From contig NZ_MRDE01000017.1 of assembly GCF_001968835.1 (NCBI RefSeq), positions 1 through 64,000 of the forward strand: a stretch of DNA of 64,000 nucleotides, in the 5' to 3' direction. The notes beneath the pieces are model-generated. The model worked only from the letters and a program-made list of their open reading frames with translations. It had not been told where the DNA came from and did no database searches. Every line of letters begins with the position of its first letter. Position 1 is the first letter of the stretch. Position numbers and translations under genes: made by a program. Shown here one piece after another: positions 44,446-54,008 of the stretch. The DNA is from Tersicoccus phoenicis. GTDB lineage: Bacteria; Actinomycetota; Actinomycetes; Actinomycetales; Micrococcaceae.

Positions 44446-44655
44446 TCAGCGGGCGCGGTCCCGTGCCACCTGCTGCCGGGTCTGCTCGTACTTGGCCTCG
44501 ATGTAGGCGTCCAGGACGGTCTGCTCGACCCGCCACTGTCCGCGTCCGCCGACCTGGATGGCGGGCAGTTCACCGCTGCGGACCAGGGCGTACGCCTGCG
44601 CGGACGAGATCTGCAGTTCCTCGCAGACGTCGCTGAGCGTGAGGAAGCGGGGCAA
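44446..44655 (-). CDS. BldC-like / excisionase-type helix-turn-helix protein
   Basis: 69 residues from a TTG start at 44655 that has a strong AAGGAGG six bases upstream. MerR-type winged helix: FLTLSDVCEELQISSAQAYALVRSGELPAIQVGG then QWRVEQTVLDAYIEAKYEQT; both parts are typical of the HTH_17/BldC group. BldC is a small developmental regulator in Streptomyces that binds DNA as asymmetric head-to-tail oligomers. It is divergent from the SAF-domain gene 167 bp away and may control it; no excision or integrase gene is nearby. Confidence 0.85.
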   Translation of the reverse strand: MPRFLTLSDVCEELQISSAQAYALVRSGELPAIQVGGRGQWRVEQTVLDAYIEAKYEQTRQQVARDRAR

Positions 44656-44822
44656 CGTGCACCTCCTTCACCGGCTGTCGTGTTCTCGTCCCTCATTCTG
44701 ACACTCGCCCGGACGCGTCCGGGCGTTGTCCACAGGTTCGGCTACCCGATGACCCTGACCGGGCCGGCGTCTACAGTAGGACCACGGTGCCCGCCGCGCA
44801 GGGCATGTGAGGGGGGGACACG

Positions 44823-45473
44823 ATGACCACGACGACCACTCGTCCCGGGGTGGAGACGCCGCGCCTGAGGCGGCCGTCGTGGAAGGATCCCCGCCTGTTG
44901 CTCGGGATCCTGCTCGTCGCCGCTTCCGTGGCCGGGGTCGTGGCGCTGGTCGCCGGGCTGGACCGCAGCACCGAGGTCTTCACCGCCCGGACCGACCTGA
45001 CCGTGGGGCAGCGGTTGCGCACCGAGGACCTGACCGTGACCCGCGTCCGGCTCGGTGACGCCGCACCGGCCTACCTCGGGCCTGGGGCGCTGCCCCCGGA
45101 CGGGGCTGTGGTCACCCGGCACGTGCCCCGGGGAGAACTCGTCGCCGCGTCCGCGGTCGGCCGGCCCGACGCGCTCGACCGCAAGCCGGTCGCGATCACC
45201 GTCACGGAGGCCCTGCCCCGGGAGGCGGTGGCCGGTGCTCGGGTGGACGTCTGGGTGGCGATGCCGGGTCCGAACCCGAACACGTATCTCAAGCCCGCGC
45301 GCCTGCTGCCGGGTGCCGAGATCGCGGAGGTCACCACCACCACGTCCGCGCTGGGCGCCTCCCGGCAGACCGTGCTCCAGGTTCTCGTCGACGACGCGAC
45401 CATGCCGCAGATCCTCGACGCGTTGGGCAACCGGGCCCGGATCTCGGTGGTCTGGAACCCGGCGGCCCGATGA
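44823..45473 (+). CDS. SAF-domain (CpaB/RcpC-like) membrane protein
   Basis: 216 residues; ATG at 44823 after GAGGGGGG. One transmembrane helix (LLLGILLVAASVAGVVALVAG) follows a short basic N-terminus. The extracytoplasmic SAF domain (TEVFTARTDLTVGQRLRTEDL through RHVPRGELVAASAV) is the fold found in CpaB/FlgA. A C-terminal beta region ends RISVVWNPAAR. CpaB-like proteins are usually parts of Flp/Tad pili. Here only the next gene (CpaE-like) is present, overlapping by ATGA, and no secretin, TadA or pilin gene is in view. Confidence 0.8.
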   Translation: MTTTTTRPGVETPRLRRPSWKDPRLLLGILLVAASVAGVVALVAGLDRSTEVFTARTDLTVGQRLRTEDLTVTRVRLGDAAPAYLGPGALPPDGAVVTRHVPRGELVAASAVGRPDALDRKPVAITVTEALPREAVAGARVDVWVAMPGPNPNTYLKPARLLPGAEIAEVTTTTSALGASRQTVLQVLVDDATMPQILDALGNRARISVVWNPAAR

Positions 45474-46927
45474 GTGTGCCGCTCGCGATCTTCGGAGACA
45501 GCACGGCCGACCACGTGGCCGGGCTCGAGCGGCTGCGCGGGCCGGTCACGGTCGTGCGCCGGTGCGTCGAGCTGGCTGAGCTGCTGGCGGTGTGCGAGAG
45601 CGGCCTGGCGGAGGTCGCCCTGATCGCCGGTCAGCTGGTCGACGTGCCGGGCCATCTGCTGGACCGGATGACGCGCGCGGGCATCCCCGTGCTGGTCCTG
45701 ACCGCCGACCGGGAGCAGGTCGGCCGGCTCACCGATCTGGGGGCGCGTGTGCTGCCGCCGGCCATCACCGCGTCCGATCTGGCCGCCGCGGTCGTGGCCG
45801 CGGTCGCCGATCCCCGCCCGCGCCCCGGCTCCGGGGCGGCCCCCGGCTCGACCGCCACCGGGCAGAGGGCGGCGGGGACCGACCCGGACGGTGCCGCTGC
45901 TGGTGCCGCCGGGGGTGACCCCGGGGGTGCGTTCGCGGATCCCGGCGCGGACGGGCCCGGCCACCCGCCCGCCGCTGTTCCGGACACCGTCGACACGGTC
46001 GACGGTGACGACGCCGGCGTCGTGATCGCGGTCTGGGGGCCCGCCGGCGCCCCGGGGCGCAGCACGGTCGCCGTCAACCTGGCCGCCGAACTGGCGGCCG
46101 CGCTCGGGACGGCGTACCTCGTCGACGTGGACACCTACGGGTCCAGCACCGCCGTCATGCTCGGTCTGCTGGACGAAACCGCTCCCCTGGCCCAGGCGTG
46201 CCGGCTCGCCGACCAGGGGCTGCTCGACACCACCGCCCTGCACCGGGTGGCCGCGGACGTCGTCATCGGCGGCGGCCGGCTGCGCGCACTGACGGGCATC
46301 ACCCGCCCCGACCGGTGGCCCGAACTGCGGTCCTCCGCGCTGGGCGCAGTGCTGAATCTGTGCCGGACCACGGCCAGGGCGACCGTGGTCGACTGCGGCT
46401 TCTGCCTGGAGGCCGACGAGGAGCTCAGTTTCGACACGGTGGCCCCCCGCCGTAACGGCGCGACTCTCCGGTCCCTGGAGCTGGCCGACGTCGTGCTCGC
46501 GGTCGGCGCCGCGGACGCCATCGGTCTGCCGCGGCTGGTCAAGGGAATCGCGGACCTCACCGAGGCCGTGCCCACGGCGACGCCCGTCGTCGCGATCAAC
46601 AAGGTGCGCCGCGAAAGCGTCGGCCGCGGGAGCCGGCAGCAGGTGCGGGCCGCGTGGGAGCGGTACGGGCCGGATCTGCCGATCGCGGTCCTGCTGCCCG
46701 CCGATCCGGCCGCCGACGCCGCTCTGCTCGGTGGCACGGTGCTGCGGGAGTCGGCGCCGGGCAGTGCCCTGCGGGCCGGTATCCGCGCCCTGGCGCCCAC
46801 CGGGCTCGGACTGCGCCCGGTCGACGACGCGGCACGCCGCCGGTGGTTCCGCCGGCCAGCGACCGCACCGGACGAGGCCGGGCACCTGCACAAGAACGCG
46901 ACGGACGGCTGGGCGAGGCGCTCATGA
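45470..46927 (+). CDS. CpaE/MinD-like P-loop ATPase with deviant Walker A
   Basis: 485 residues, coupled to the SAF gene. An N-terminal receiver-like pseudo-domain (about 1-110, VALIAGQLVDVPGHLL, VLVLTADREQVGRL) and a low-complexity Gly/Ala/Asp linker precede a MinD/ParA-type domain. Its Walker A reads GPAGAPGRST (190-199) where MinD has KGGxGKT, so both the signature lysine and the P-loop lysine are replaced (Arg at the second). YLVDVDTYGSS is the switch region. This arrangement is that of CpaE-like proteins that position Tad pili. ATP hydrolysis is uncertain. Confidence 0.78.
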   Translation: MSVPLAIFGDSTADHVAGLERLRGPVTVVRRCVELAELLAVCESGLAEVALIAGQLVDVPGHLLDRMTRAGIPVLVLTADREQVGRLTDLGARVLPPAITASDLAAAVVAAVADPRPRPGSGAAPGSTATGQRAAGTDPDGAAAGAAGGDPGGAFADPGADGPGHPPAAVPDTVDTVDGDDAGVVIAVWGPAGAPGRSTVAVNLAAELAAALGTAYLVDVDTYGSSTAVMLGLLDETAPLAQACRLADQGLLDTTALHRVAADVVIGGGRLRALTGITRPDRWPELRSSALGAVLNLCRTTARATVVDCGFCLEADEELSFDTVAPRRNGATLRSLELADVVLAVGAADAIGLPRLVKGIADLTEAVPTATPVVAINKVRRESVGRGSRQQVRAAWERYGPDLPIAVLLPADPAADAALLGGTVLRESAPGSALRAGIRALAPTGLGLRPVDDAARRRWFRRPATAPDEAGHLHKNATDGWARRS

Positions 46928-47013
46928 CCACCATCACACGCACGGACTAGGCTCGACGGTGACGTCCGCAACGGCGCGGATGCGAAACCCGATGCTTACG
47001 GAGGCCACCCCCG

Positions 47014-50000
47014 ATGTCTGCCGGAGAACAGTCCGCTCGACCCGCCCCGTCGTCGGGAGTCACCACCGTGGACCCCGACGACGACGGGTTCGTGCGGAAC
47101 TACTACCAGCACCTGTCCGCCGAGGACCTCGCGTCCTACGAGGTGGACACCCTGACCCAGCGCATCCACCGGCACCGGGAGCTCGCCGCCACCCGGGAAC
47201 GGGGTGAGGCGCTCGTGCTGGCCGACTCCGAGCCGGACGCCACCGTGCTCTACGTCGTCACCGACGACACCCCGTTCCTCGTCGACTCCGTCGTCGCCGA
47301 AGTCGCCCGCCACCACGCGGCCATCCGCCAGGTCAGCCACCCGACGTTCATCGTCACCCGGGACCGGTCCACCGGTCGCCTGCGCGGCGTCGAGCGGGTG
47401 CCCAGCCACAGCGGTGTCTCCAGCGGGGACACGGCGGCCATGCCGCACGTCTCCGCCCGCGTGGCCGACGTCGAGTCGGGGGAGACCGTGAGCACCGTCG
47501 AGTCCTGGATCGCCGTCGAGGCCGCCCGGATGGAGTCCTCGGACGCGCGGGACGCGCTCGTCGCCGGCGTCCGCCGCGTGCTCGGGGACGTCCGCGCCGT
47601 CGTCGAGGACTTCACGTCCATGCGGGACCGGTTGATCGACGCCGCCGAGGGGCTCGAGGCGTTGACGGACCCGACCATCACGGCACGCACCAGCGGGGCG
47701 CAACTGCTGCGCTGGCTCGCCGACGACAATTTCACCCTGATCGGCTACCGGGAGCACGACCTGGTCGACCGGGACGGGGAGGAGGTGCTGGTCAACCGGC
47801 CCGGCACCGCCCTCGGCGTGCTGCGCCACGCCGAACACGTGCAGCACCAGTTGACCAGCGCCGGCCGGCGCAAGGCGCGGGAGAAGACGGCACTGGTCAT
47901 CACCAAGGCCAATTCACGCTCCACCGTGCACCGGCCCGCCTGGCTCGACTACATCGGGGTGAAGGACTTCAACGCCGCCGGCGAGGTGATCGGCGAGAAG
48001 CTGTTCCTCGGCGTGCTCGCCGCGGACGCGTTCATCGGGTCCGTGCAGGACATCCCGCTGGTCCGGGACAAGGTCCAGGCCGTGCTGCGGCACTGCGGCT
48101 TCCCGCCCGACTCCCACTCCGGCAAGGACCTGAAGAACATCCTCGAGACCTACCCGCGCGAGGAGATGTTCCAGATCAGCACCGACGAGCTGATCGAGAC
48201 GGTGACCGCGATCCTGCATCTGCAGGAGCGGCGCCGCACCCGGCTGTTCCTGCGGACCGATGTGTGGGGCCGGTTCGTCTCGGTCCTGGTCTACCTGCCG
48301 CGGGACCGCTACACCACCAGCGTCCGGCACCGGATCGAGAACGAGTTGACCGCCGCCTTCGGGGCCGAGTCGATCGACTTCGAGGCGCGGATGAGTGAGT
48401 CGGTGCTCGCCCGGCTCTACTTCCGGATCCGGTTGCCGCAGGGCGTGGAGGCCAGGGAGGTGAACGTCGACGAACTGGAGAAGCGGGTCCAGCGGGCCGG
48501 CCGCTCGTGGTCCGAAGGCATCGAGCAGGTGTTGCGGACCCGCGCCGACCTGAGCGAGGTGAGCCGGCTCGCCGGGCAGTGGGCGGAGGCGTTCCCTGCG
48601 GCCTACCGGGCGGACTTCGAGGTGGAGGACGCCCTCGAGGACATTCGCCGCTTCGAGCAGGCCGAGGCCGGTGGGCATCCGGAACTGGCGCTGCGGCGAC
48701 CGGACGCGGCGAGCGCCGACGAGGACAGTCCGGCGGCGGCCGCGGACGCCCGGCTGAAGATCTATCTGCGGCAGCCGCGGTCCCTGACCGCGCTGCTGCC
48801 GGTGTTCCACAACCTCGGGCTGCAGGTGCTCGACGAACGGCCGTTCCGCATCGAGCGGGCCGACGGCGCCATCTTCCACCTGTACGACCTGGGCCTGCAG
48901 TATCCGGCCGGGATCGACCCGATGGCCGGCGCGGACGACCTGGCCGACGCCTTCCGCGCCGCGCTGGCCGGGGCGATGGAGACGGACCGGTTCGATCGGC
49001 TCATCCTCGCCGAGGGGCTGCACTGGCGGCAGGTGCAGGTGCTGCGCGCCTACGGGAAATACCTGCGCCAGCTCGGCAACACGAGCTCCTACGGGTTCAT
49101 GGCCGACACCCTGCTGGCCAACCCGGACGTCGCCCGCGCGCTCGTGGCCGTCTTCGAGGCGGCGTTCGACCCGCAGTACGGTGCGGCCGACGATCCGGAC
49201 CGCACCGCCCGGCGGGACGACGCCCGCGCCGCCCTCGATGCCGCCCTCGACGCCGTGGCGACCTTGGACGCGGACCGGCTGCTGCGCGCCTTCGCCGAGG
49301 TGATCGACGCCACCCTGCGCACCACCTTCTACCAGGGCAGCACCCACCTCGCGTTCAAACTCGCCACCCGGCGGATCGAGTCCGCGCCCGTACCGCGGCC
49401 CGAGTTCGAGATCTGGGTCTACTCGCCGGAGGTCGAGGGCGTCCACCTGCGCTTCGGTGCCGTCGCCCGCGGCGGTCTGCGCTGGTCCGACCGGCAGGAG
49501 GACTTCCGCACGGAGATCCTCGGTCTGGTCAAGGCGCAGACCGTCAAGAACGCCGTGATCGTGCCCACCGGTGCGAAGGGCGGTTTCTACCCGAAGCGAC
49601 TGCCCGACCCGGCGACCGACCGGGCCGCCTGGCTGGAGGCGGGGCAGGACGCGTACCGCACCTTCATCCGCGCCCTGCTGGACCTGACCGACAACCGAGT
49701 GACCGACGCCGGCGGCACGGCTCGCGTCGTCGGGCCCGACGACGTCGTCCGGCACGACGGCGATGACCCGTACTTGGTGGTCGCCGCGGACAAGGGCACC
49801 GCGGCGTTCTCCGACACCGCCAACGCGATCAGCGCCGACTACGGCTTCTGGCTCGGGGACGCCTTCGCCTCCGGCGGGTCGGTCGGGTACGACCACAAGG
49901 CCATGGGTATCACCGCGCGCGGCGCGTGGGAGTCCGTCAAGGCGCACTTCAAGGAACTCGGCCTCGACACGCAGGCCGACGACTTCACCGTCGTGGGCGT

Positions 50001-51894
50001 CGGCGACATGAGCGGTGACGTGTTCGGCAACGGCATGCTGCTCTCGGAGCACATCCGGCTCGTCGCCGCGTTCGACCACCGGCACGTGTTCCTCGACCCG
50101 GACCCGGACCCCACCGCGTCGTACGCCGAACGCCGTCGCCTGTTCGACCTGCCGCGCTCCTCGTGGGCCGACTACGACACCGACCTGATCAGTGAGGGCG
50201 GGGGCGTCTACCCCCGGTCGGCCAAGTCGATCCCGATCTCGGCCCAGGTGCGGGCGGCGCTCGGTCTGCCGGAGGACACGGCCCGACTCAGCCCGCCCGA
50301 ACTGCTCCGGGCGGTCCTCGCCGCCCCCGTCGACCTGCTCTACAACGGCGGCATCGGCACCTACATCAAGGCGTCGACGGAGACCAACGCCTCCGTGGGC
50401 GACAAGGCCAACGACGGGATCCGGATCGACGGCGCCGACGTGCGGGCCCGGGTCATCGGTGAGGGCGGCAACCTGGGGATGACCCAGCGGGGACGGATCG
50501 AGGCGGCCCTGACCGGCGTCGTGCTCAACACCGACGCGATCGACAACTCCGCCGGCGTCGACTGCTCCGACCACGAGGTCAACATCAAGATCCTGGTCGA
50601 CTCCGCGGTCCGCGCCGGCCGTCTCGACGCGGGTGAGCGCGCCGCGTTCCTGCACGCGATGACCGACGAGGTCGCGGATCTGGTGCTGGCCGACAACGTC
50701 GACCAGAACCTGCTGCTGCTCAACGACAAGCAGCACGGGCCCGAATGGGCGCCCAGTTTCGAACGGCACATGGACTGGCTCCAGGAGCACGCCGACCTGG
50801 ACCGGGCGCTCGAGTTCCTGCCCACCACCGAACAGGTGCAGGAGCGGATCGCCGACGGCCGTGGTCTGACTTCCCCGGAGCTGTCGGTGCTCGCGGCGTA
50901 CGCGAAGATCCAGCTCACCGGGGCGCTGCTGCGCGGCGACGTGCCCGACGACCCGTGGTTCGAGGACGTCCTGCTGGCCTACTTCCCGACCCCCGTCCGC
51001 GAGCGGTTCCCCGACGAGGTGCTCGCGCACCCGTTGCGCCGCGAGATCATCGCGACGGCCATCGCCAACGACATGGTCAACATCGGGGGTATCACCTTCG
51101 CGTTCCGGGCGATGGAGGAGACCGGTGTCGACGAGTCGTCGATCGCGCGGGCCTTCACCGCGCTGCGCCGGATCTACGCGCTCGACGACGTCGTGCGGAT
51201 GCTCACCGAGGTTCCCGCCGGCGTGCCCACCGAGACGTGGTGCCAGATCTACTCGGACATGCGGCGGCTACTGGACCGGGCCGTGCGCTGGTTCGTCACC
51301 CACGGTTACGCGGACGAGGAGATCGGCCGGTCGGTCGAACTCTTCGAACCGGTGATCGACCCGCTGCGGAGCGGTATCGGCCGGTTCCTCCGCGGCGCCG
51401 ATCAGCAGCGGGAACGGCAGTGGTACCAGCGCGCGGTCGACGGCGGCGTCCCGGACGGCCTGGCGGCCCGGTGGGCGGGACTGTTCGAGAGCTACGCCCT
51501 GCTCGACGTCGCCGAGCTGGCGCGGCAGAGCGGGCAACCGGTGGAACTGGTCCTGCACACGTACTTCGCCGTCTACGACCGGTTCGAGGTCGACGACCTG
51601 CTCGAACGGATCACCCGGCTGCCGCGGCGCGACCGGTGGCAGGCCCTCGCGCGGGCGGCCCTGCGGGAGGACCTGTACTCGACCGCCGCGGAACTGACGA
51701 CCACCGTGCTCGAGACGACCGGGGACACGCCCGACGCCGGCGGGGTGGAGCGGCTGGACCGGTGGCAGCAGGACAACGCTGAGCGGCTGGATCGGGTGCG
51801 CAGCATGTTCACGGAGGCCACCACGCGGCAGACCGACGACATGGCCTCGCTGTCGGTGGCGCTGCGCCTGCTCCGTTCCATCGTCCGGAGGTGA
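47014..51894 (+). CDS. gdh: NAD-specific glutamate dehydrogenase, 180-kDa class
   Basis: 1626 residues; ATG at 47014 with CGGAGG upstream, and TAGGCT (46948-46953) as likely -10. Oxidative deamination of glutamate to 2-oxoglutarate. Like Rv2476c and Streptomyces GdhB it has long N-terminal ACT-like regulatory segments (about 1-700). The catalytic domain contains FGAVARGGLRWSDRQEDFRT, EILGLVKAQTVKNAVIVPTG and AKGGFYPKRLP. A Rossmann NAD domain (VVGVGDMSGDVFGNGML) and a long C-terminal helical part follow. Mycobacterial homologues are inhibited by GarA; no garA is in this window. Confidence 0.95.
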   Translation: MSAGEQSARPAPSSGVTTVDPDDDGFVRNYYQHLSAEDLASYEVDTLTQRIHRHRELAATRERGEALVLADSEPDATVLYVVTDDTPFLVDSVVAEVARHHAAIRQVSHPTFIVTRDRSTGRLRGVERVPSHSGVSSGDTAAMPHVSARVADVESGETVSTVESWIAVEAARMESSDARDALVAGVRRVLGDVRAVVEDFTSMRDRLIDAAEGLEALTDPTITARTSGAQLLRWLADDNFTLIGYREHDLVDRDGEEVLVNRPGTALGVLRHAEHVQHQLTSAGRRKAREKTALVITKANSRSTVHRPAWLDYIGVKDFNAAGEVIGEKLFLGVLAADAFIGSVQDIPLVRDKVQAVLRHCGFPPDSHSGKDLKNILETYPREEMFQISTDELIETVTAILHLQERRRTRLFLRTDVWGRFVSVLVYLPRDRYTTSVRHRIENELTAAFGAESIDFEARMSESVLARLYFRIRLPQGVEAREVNVDELEKRVQRAGRSWSEGIEQVLRTRADLSEVSRLAGQWAEAFPAAYRADFEVEDALEDIRRFEQAEAGGHPELALRRPDAASADEDSPAAAADARLKIYLRQPRSLTALLPVFHNLGLQVLDERPFRIERADGAIFHLYDLGLQYPAGIDPMAGADDLADAFRAALAGAMETDRFDRLILAEGLHWRQVQVLRAYGKYLRQLGNTSSYGFMADTLLANPDVARALVAVFEAAFDPQYGAADDPDRTARRDDARAALDAALDAVATLDADRLLRAFAEVIDATLRTTFYQGSTHLAFKLATRRIESAPVPRPEFEIWVYSPEVEGVHLRFGAVARGGLRWSDRQEDFRTEILGLVKAQTVKNAVIVPTGAKGGFYPKRLPDPATDRAAWLEAGQDAYRTFIRALLDLTDNRVTDAGGTARVVGPDDVVRHDGDDPYLVVAADKGTAAFSDTANAISADYGFWLGDAFASGGSVGYDHKAMGITARGAWESVKAHFKELGLDTQADDFTVVGVGDMSGDVFGNGMLLSEHIRLVAAFDHRHVFLDPDPDPTASYAERRRLFDLPRSSWADYDTDLISEGGGVYPRSAKSIPISAQVRAALGLPEDTARLSPPELLRAVLAAPVDLLYNGGIGTYIKASTETNASVGDKANDGIRIDGADVRARVIGEGGNLGMTQRGRIEAALTGVVLNTDAIDNSAGVDCSDHEVNIKILVDSAVRAGRLDAGERAAFLHAMTDEVADLVLADNVDQNLLLLNDKQHGPEWAPSFERHMDWLQEHADLDRALEFLPTTEQVQERIADGRGLTSPELSVLAAYAKIQLTGALLRGDVPDDPWFEDVLLAYFPTPVRERFPDEVLAHPLRREIIATAIANDMVNIGGITFAFRAMEETGVDESSIARAFTALRRIYALDDVVRMLTEVPAGVPTETWCQIYSDMRRLLDRAVRWFVTHGYADEEIGRSVELFEPVIDPLRSGIGRFLRGADQQRERQWYQRAVDGGVPDGLAARWAGLFESYALLDVAELARQSGQPVELVLHTYFAVYDRFEVDDLLERITRLPRRDRWQALARAALREDLYSTAAELTTTVLETTGDTPDAGGVERLDRWQQDNAERLDRVRSMFTEATTRQTDDMASLSVALRLLRSIVRR

Positions 51895-51895
51895 C

Positions 51896-53413
51896 GTGGC
51901 CATCTTCACCGACCCCATGACGAAGCGCGCCGACTTCGGTCCGGGGGACGCCGAGTGGTTGCACCTGCTGGTGGGGGACTGGCAGCTGGTCGCCGATCTG
52001 GCGTTCGCCGACCTGGTGCTCTGGTTCACCGACGGGGCCGGCGGGTACGTCGCCGTCGCGCACGTGCGCCCGTCCACGTCGCACACGGTGTTCCACACCG
52101 ATCCTGTCGGCGAGCGGGTCCCGGCCGAGCTGGCGCCGCTGGTGGCGAGGGCCGAGCAGAGCCGGCAGATCGAGCGCAGCGCCGCGACGGACGGTGCCGA
52201 CGAGCACGGCACCCAGGTCGAGGCGGTGCCGATGGTGCGCAACGGCCGTTCCCTGGCCGTGATCACCAGCCATCTGGACCTGTCCAACGCGCGGCTGCCC
52301 TCGCGGCTGGAGATGACCTACCGGCAGTGCGGGTCCGACCTGCTGCGGATGTGCACCCTCGGTCTGTGGCCCGACTTCGCCACGCCCACGAGCACGCGCC
52401 GCGGTGCGCCGCGGGTGGGTGACGGGTTGATCCGGCTCGACGTCGAGGGCATCGTGCAGTACGCCAGCCCCAACGCCGTGTCCGCGTTCCGGCGGCTCGG
52501 CGAGGTCGACTCGCTCGAGGGGCAGTCCCTCGCGCGGGTGACGACGCCGCTGCTGCGGGACCGACGGCTGGTGGACGAGACGCTGCCGCTGGTGCTCACC
52601 GGTCGGATGCCGTGGCGCACAGAGGTGGAGAGCCGAGGGGTGAGTCTGACGCTCCGGGCGATCCCGCTGCGGGACAGCGCGGAGCGGTTCGGCGCGCTCG
52701 TGCTGTGCCGGGACGTCTCCGAACTGCGTCGGCGGGACATGGAACTGGTGTCCAAGGACGCGACCATCCGGGAGATCCATCATCGGGTGAAGAACAATCT
52801 GCAGACCGTCGCGGCGCTGCTGCGCATGCAGTCCCGCCGGATGAAGTCCGAGGAGGGCCGCCAAGGGCTCGACCAAGCGATGCGCCGGGTGGCCACCATC
52901 GCCCTCGTGCACGAGACCCTGTCCCAGGGGTTGGCGCAGAACGTGGACTTCGACGAACTGATCGGCCGCCAGATCAGGCTGGCCGCCGAGGTTGCCTCAC
53001 CGGGCCAGGAGGTCCGTACCGCGTTCGTGGGCCGGTTCGGCGAGCTGCACAGCGACCTGGCCACGCCGCTGGCTCTGGTGATCAACGAGCTGGTGACGAA
53101 CGCCGTCGAGCACGGACTACGGGACAGCTCCGGGACTGTGACGGTCTCGGCGTTCCGGGCTCAGGCCGAGGACCGGGCGCAGGAGTTGACGGTCACCGTC
53201 GAGGACGACGGCGCGGGGCTGACCGCCCGACCGCCCGGCCCTGGGGGCCGGACGCCGGTCTATGCGCCCGACCACGAGGGCCTGGGCATGCAGATCGTGC
53301 GAACCCTGGTGGGCAGCGAACTGGCGGGCACCATCGGTTGGGAACCGCGGCCCGACGGTGGCACGCTGGTGCGGGTGACCGTGCCGATGAGCGGAGCCGC
53401 GCACGACGAGTGA
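51896..53413 (+). CDS. pdtaS: Cytosolic sensor histidine kinase PdtaS
   Basis: 505 residues from the GTG at 51896, with GGAGG four bases upstream in the end of gdh. A GAF-like domain (about 20-160) and a PAS domain (175-290, RLDVEGIVQYASPNAVSAFRR) precede a HisKA_2 module with the phospho-acceptor in REIHHRVKNNLQ (His295/His296) and an HATPase with INELVTNAVEHGL and DDGAGL. No membrane helix. PdtaS with its ANTAR regulator PdtaR senses metals and nitric oxide and stabilises or antiterminates transcripts in mycobacteria. pdtaR is not in the window. whiB1 is convergent downstream, as at Rv3219-Rv3220c. Confidence 0.93.
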   Translation: MAIFTDPMTKRADFGPGDAEWLHLLVGDWQLVADLAFADLVLWFTDGAGGYVAVAHVRPSTSHTVFHTDPVGERVPAELAPLVARAEQSRQIERSAATDGADEHGTQVEAVPMVRNGRSLAVITSHLDLSNARLPSRLEMTYRQCGSDLLRMCTLGLWPDFATPTSTRRGAPRVGDGLIRLDVEGIVQYASPNAVSAFRRLGEVDSLEGQSLARVTTPLLRDRRLVDETLPLVLTGRMPWRTEVESRGVSLTLRAIPLRDSAERFGALVLCRDVSELRRRDMELVSKDATIREIHHRVKNNLQTVAALLRMQSRRMKSEEGRQGLDQAMRRVATIALVHETLSQGLAQNVDFDELIGRQIRLAAEVASPGQEVRTAFVGRFGELHSDLATPLALVINELVTNAVEHGLRDSSGTVTVSAFRAQAEDRAQELTVTVEDDGAGLTARPPGPGGRTPVYAPDHEGLGMQIVRTLVGSELAGTIGWEPRPDGGTLVRVTVPMSGAAHDE

Positions 53414-53440
53414 GGGCCCGCACGGCCGGTCCAAAGACGA

Positions 53441-53475
53441 CTGATGGCCCACACCTCGCGGGTGCGGGCCATCAG
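53441..53475. terminator. Bidirectional terminator between pdtaS and whiB1
   Basis: CTGATGGCCC and its complement form a 10-bp stem, extended inside by four more pairs after one mismatch, with a short loop. It sits 27 bp after the pdtaS stop and 29 bp after the whiB1 stop on the other strand. Confidence 0.8.
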
Positions 53476-53504
53476 ATCAGAAGAAACGGGTCGGACGGAA
53501 GCGG

Positions 53505-53753
53505 TCAGCTGGCGCGACGGGCCCGAGCGGCGCGACGCTTCATCGCGCGTCGTTCGTCCTCGCTCATGCCACCCCACACACCGGCATCCTGGCCGGTCTC
53601 GATGGCCCACTGCAGGCAGGTGTCCATCACGGGGCACCGCCGGCAGACGCTCTTGGCCTCCTCGATCTGGAGCAGCGCCGGCCCGGTGTTGCCGACGGGG
53701 AAGAACAGTTCGGGGTCGCGTTCGAGGCACGCGGCACGACTACGCCAATCCAT
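53505..53753 (-). CDS. whiB1: WhiB1 iron-sulfur transcription factor
   Basis: 82 residues, ATG at 53753 with AAAGGAG upstream. The [4Fe-4S] cluster ligands are Cys9, Cys37, Cys40 and Cys46, the same numbers as in M. tuberculosis WhiB1. The GVWGGMSEDERR turn and the C-terminal basic stretch RRAMKRRAARARR match WhiB1 closely. The cluster reacts with nitric oxide, and in mycobacteria WhiB1 binds sigma-A region 4 and is essential. The upstream region contains a CRP-type site, consistent with the known cAMP-CRP control of whiB1. Confidence 0.96.
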   Translation of the reverse strand: MDWRSRAACLERDPELFFPVGNTGPALLQIEEAKSVCRRCPVMDTCLQWAIETGQDAGVWGGMSEDERRAMKRRAARARRAS

Positions 53754-53932
53754 GGTGATGACACTCCTTTGCACGGCGTCCGGAATCGACCGGGGGAGGG
53801 CTCACGGACGCCAGGGGGAACAGAATGAGTCGAACGGACCCGGGGAAGAGTCGACGTTCACGGCTTGTATACAGCCTGACATGCAACGTTGTGGTAGACA
53901 AGGGGTCGCGTCCCGGACCTTCGCCACAGACC

Positions 53933-53948
53933 TGAGAAAAAGATCACA
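53933..53948 (-). promoter_or_regulatory. CRP-like binding site upstream of whiB1
   Basis: TGAGAAAAAGATCACA on the plus strand matches the symmetric consensus TGTGA-N6-TCACA with one mismatch. It lies about 180 bp before the whiB1 start in the region where M. tuberculosis whiB1 has CRP sites. Confidence 0.45.
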
Positions 53949-54008
53949 GGTCGCCGTCCTTGCCCTCGCCACCGGGGTGGTGTCCGTTCGGCCGCGCACC
54001 GCCGCGGA

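Noticed and set aside
47914-51030. 1038-codon minus-strand reading frame
   Set aside because: Entirely antisense to the glutamate dehydrogenase gene and without domain resemblance.
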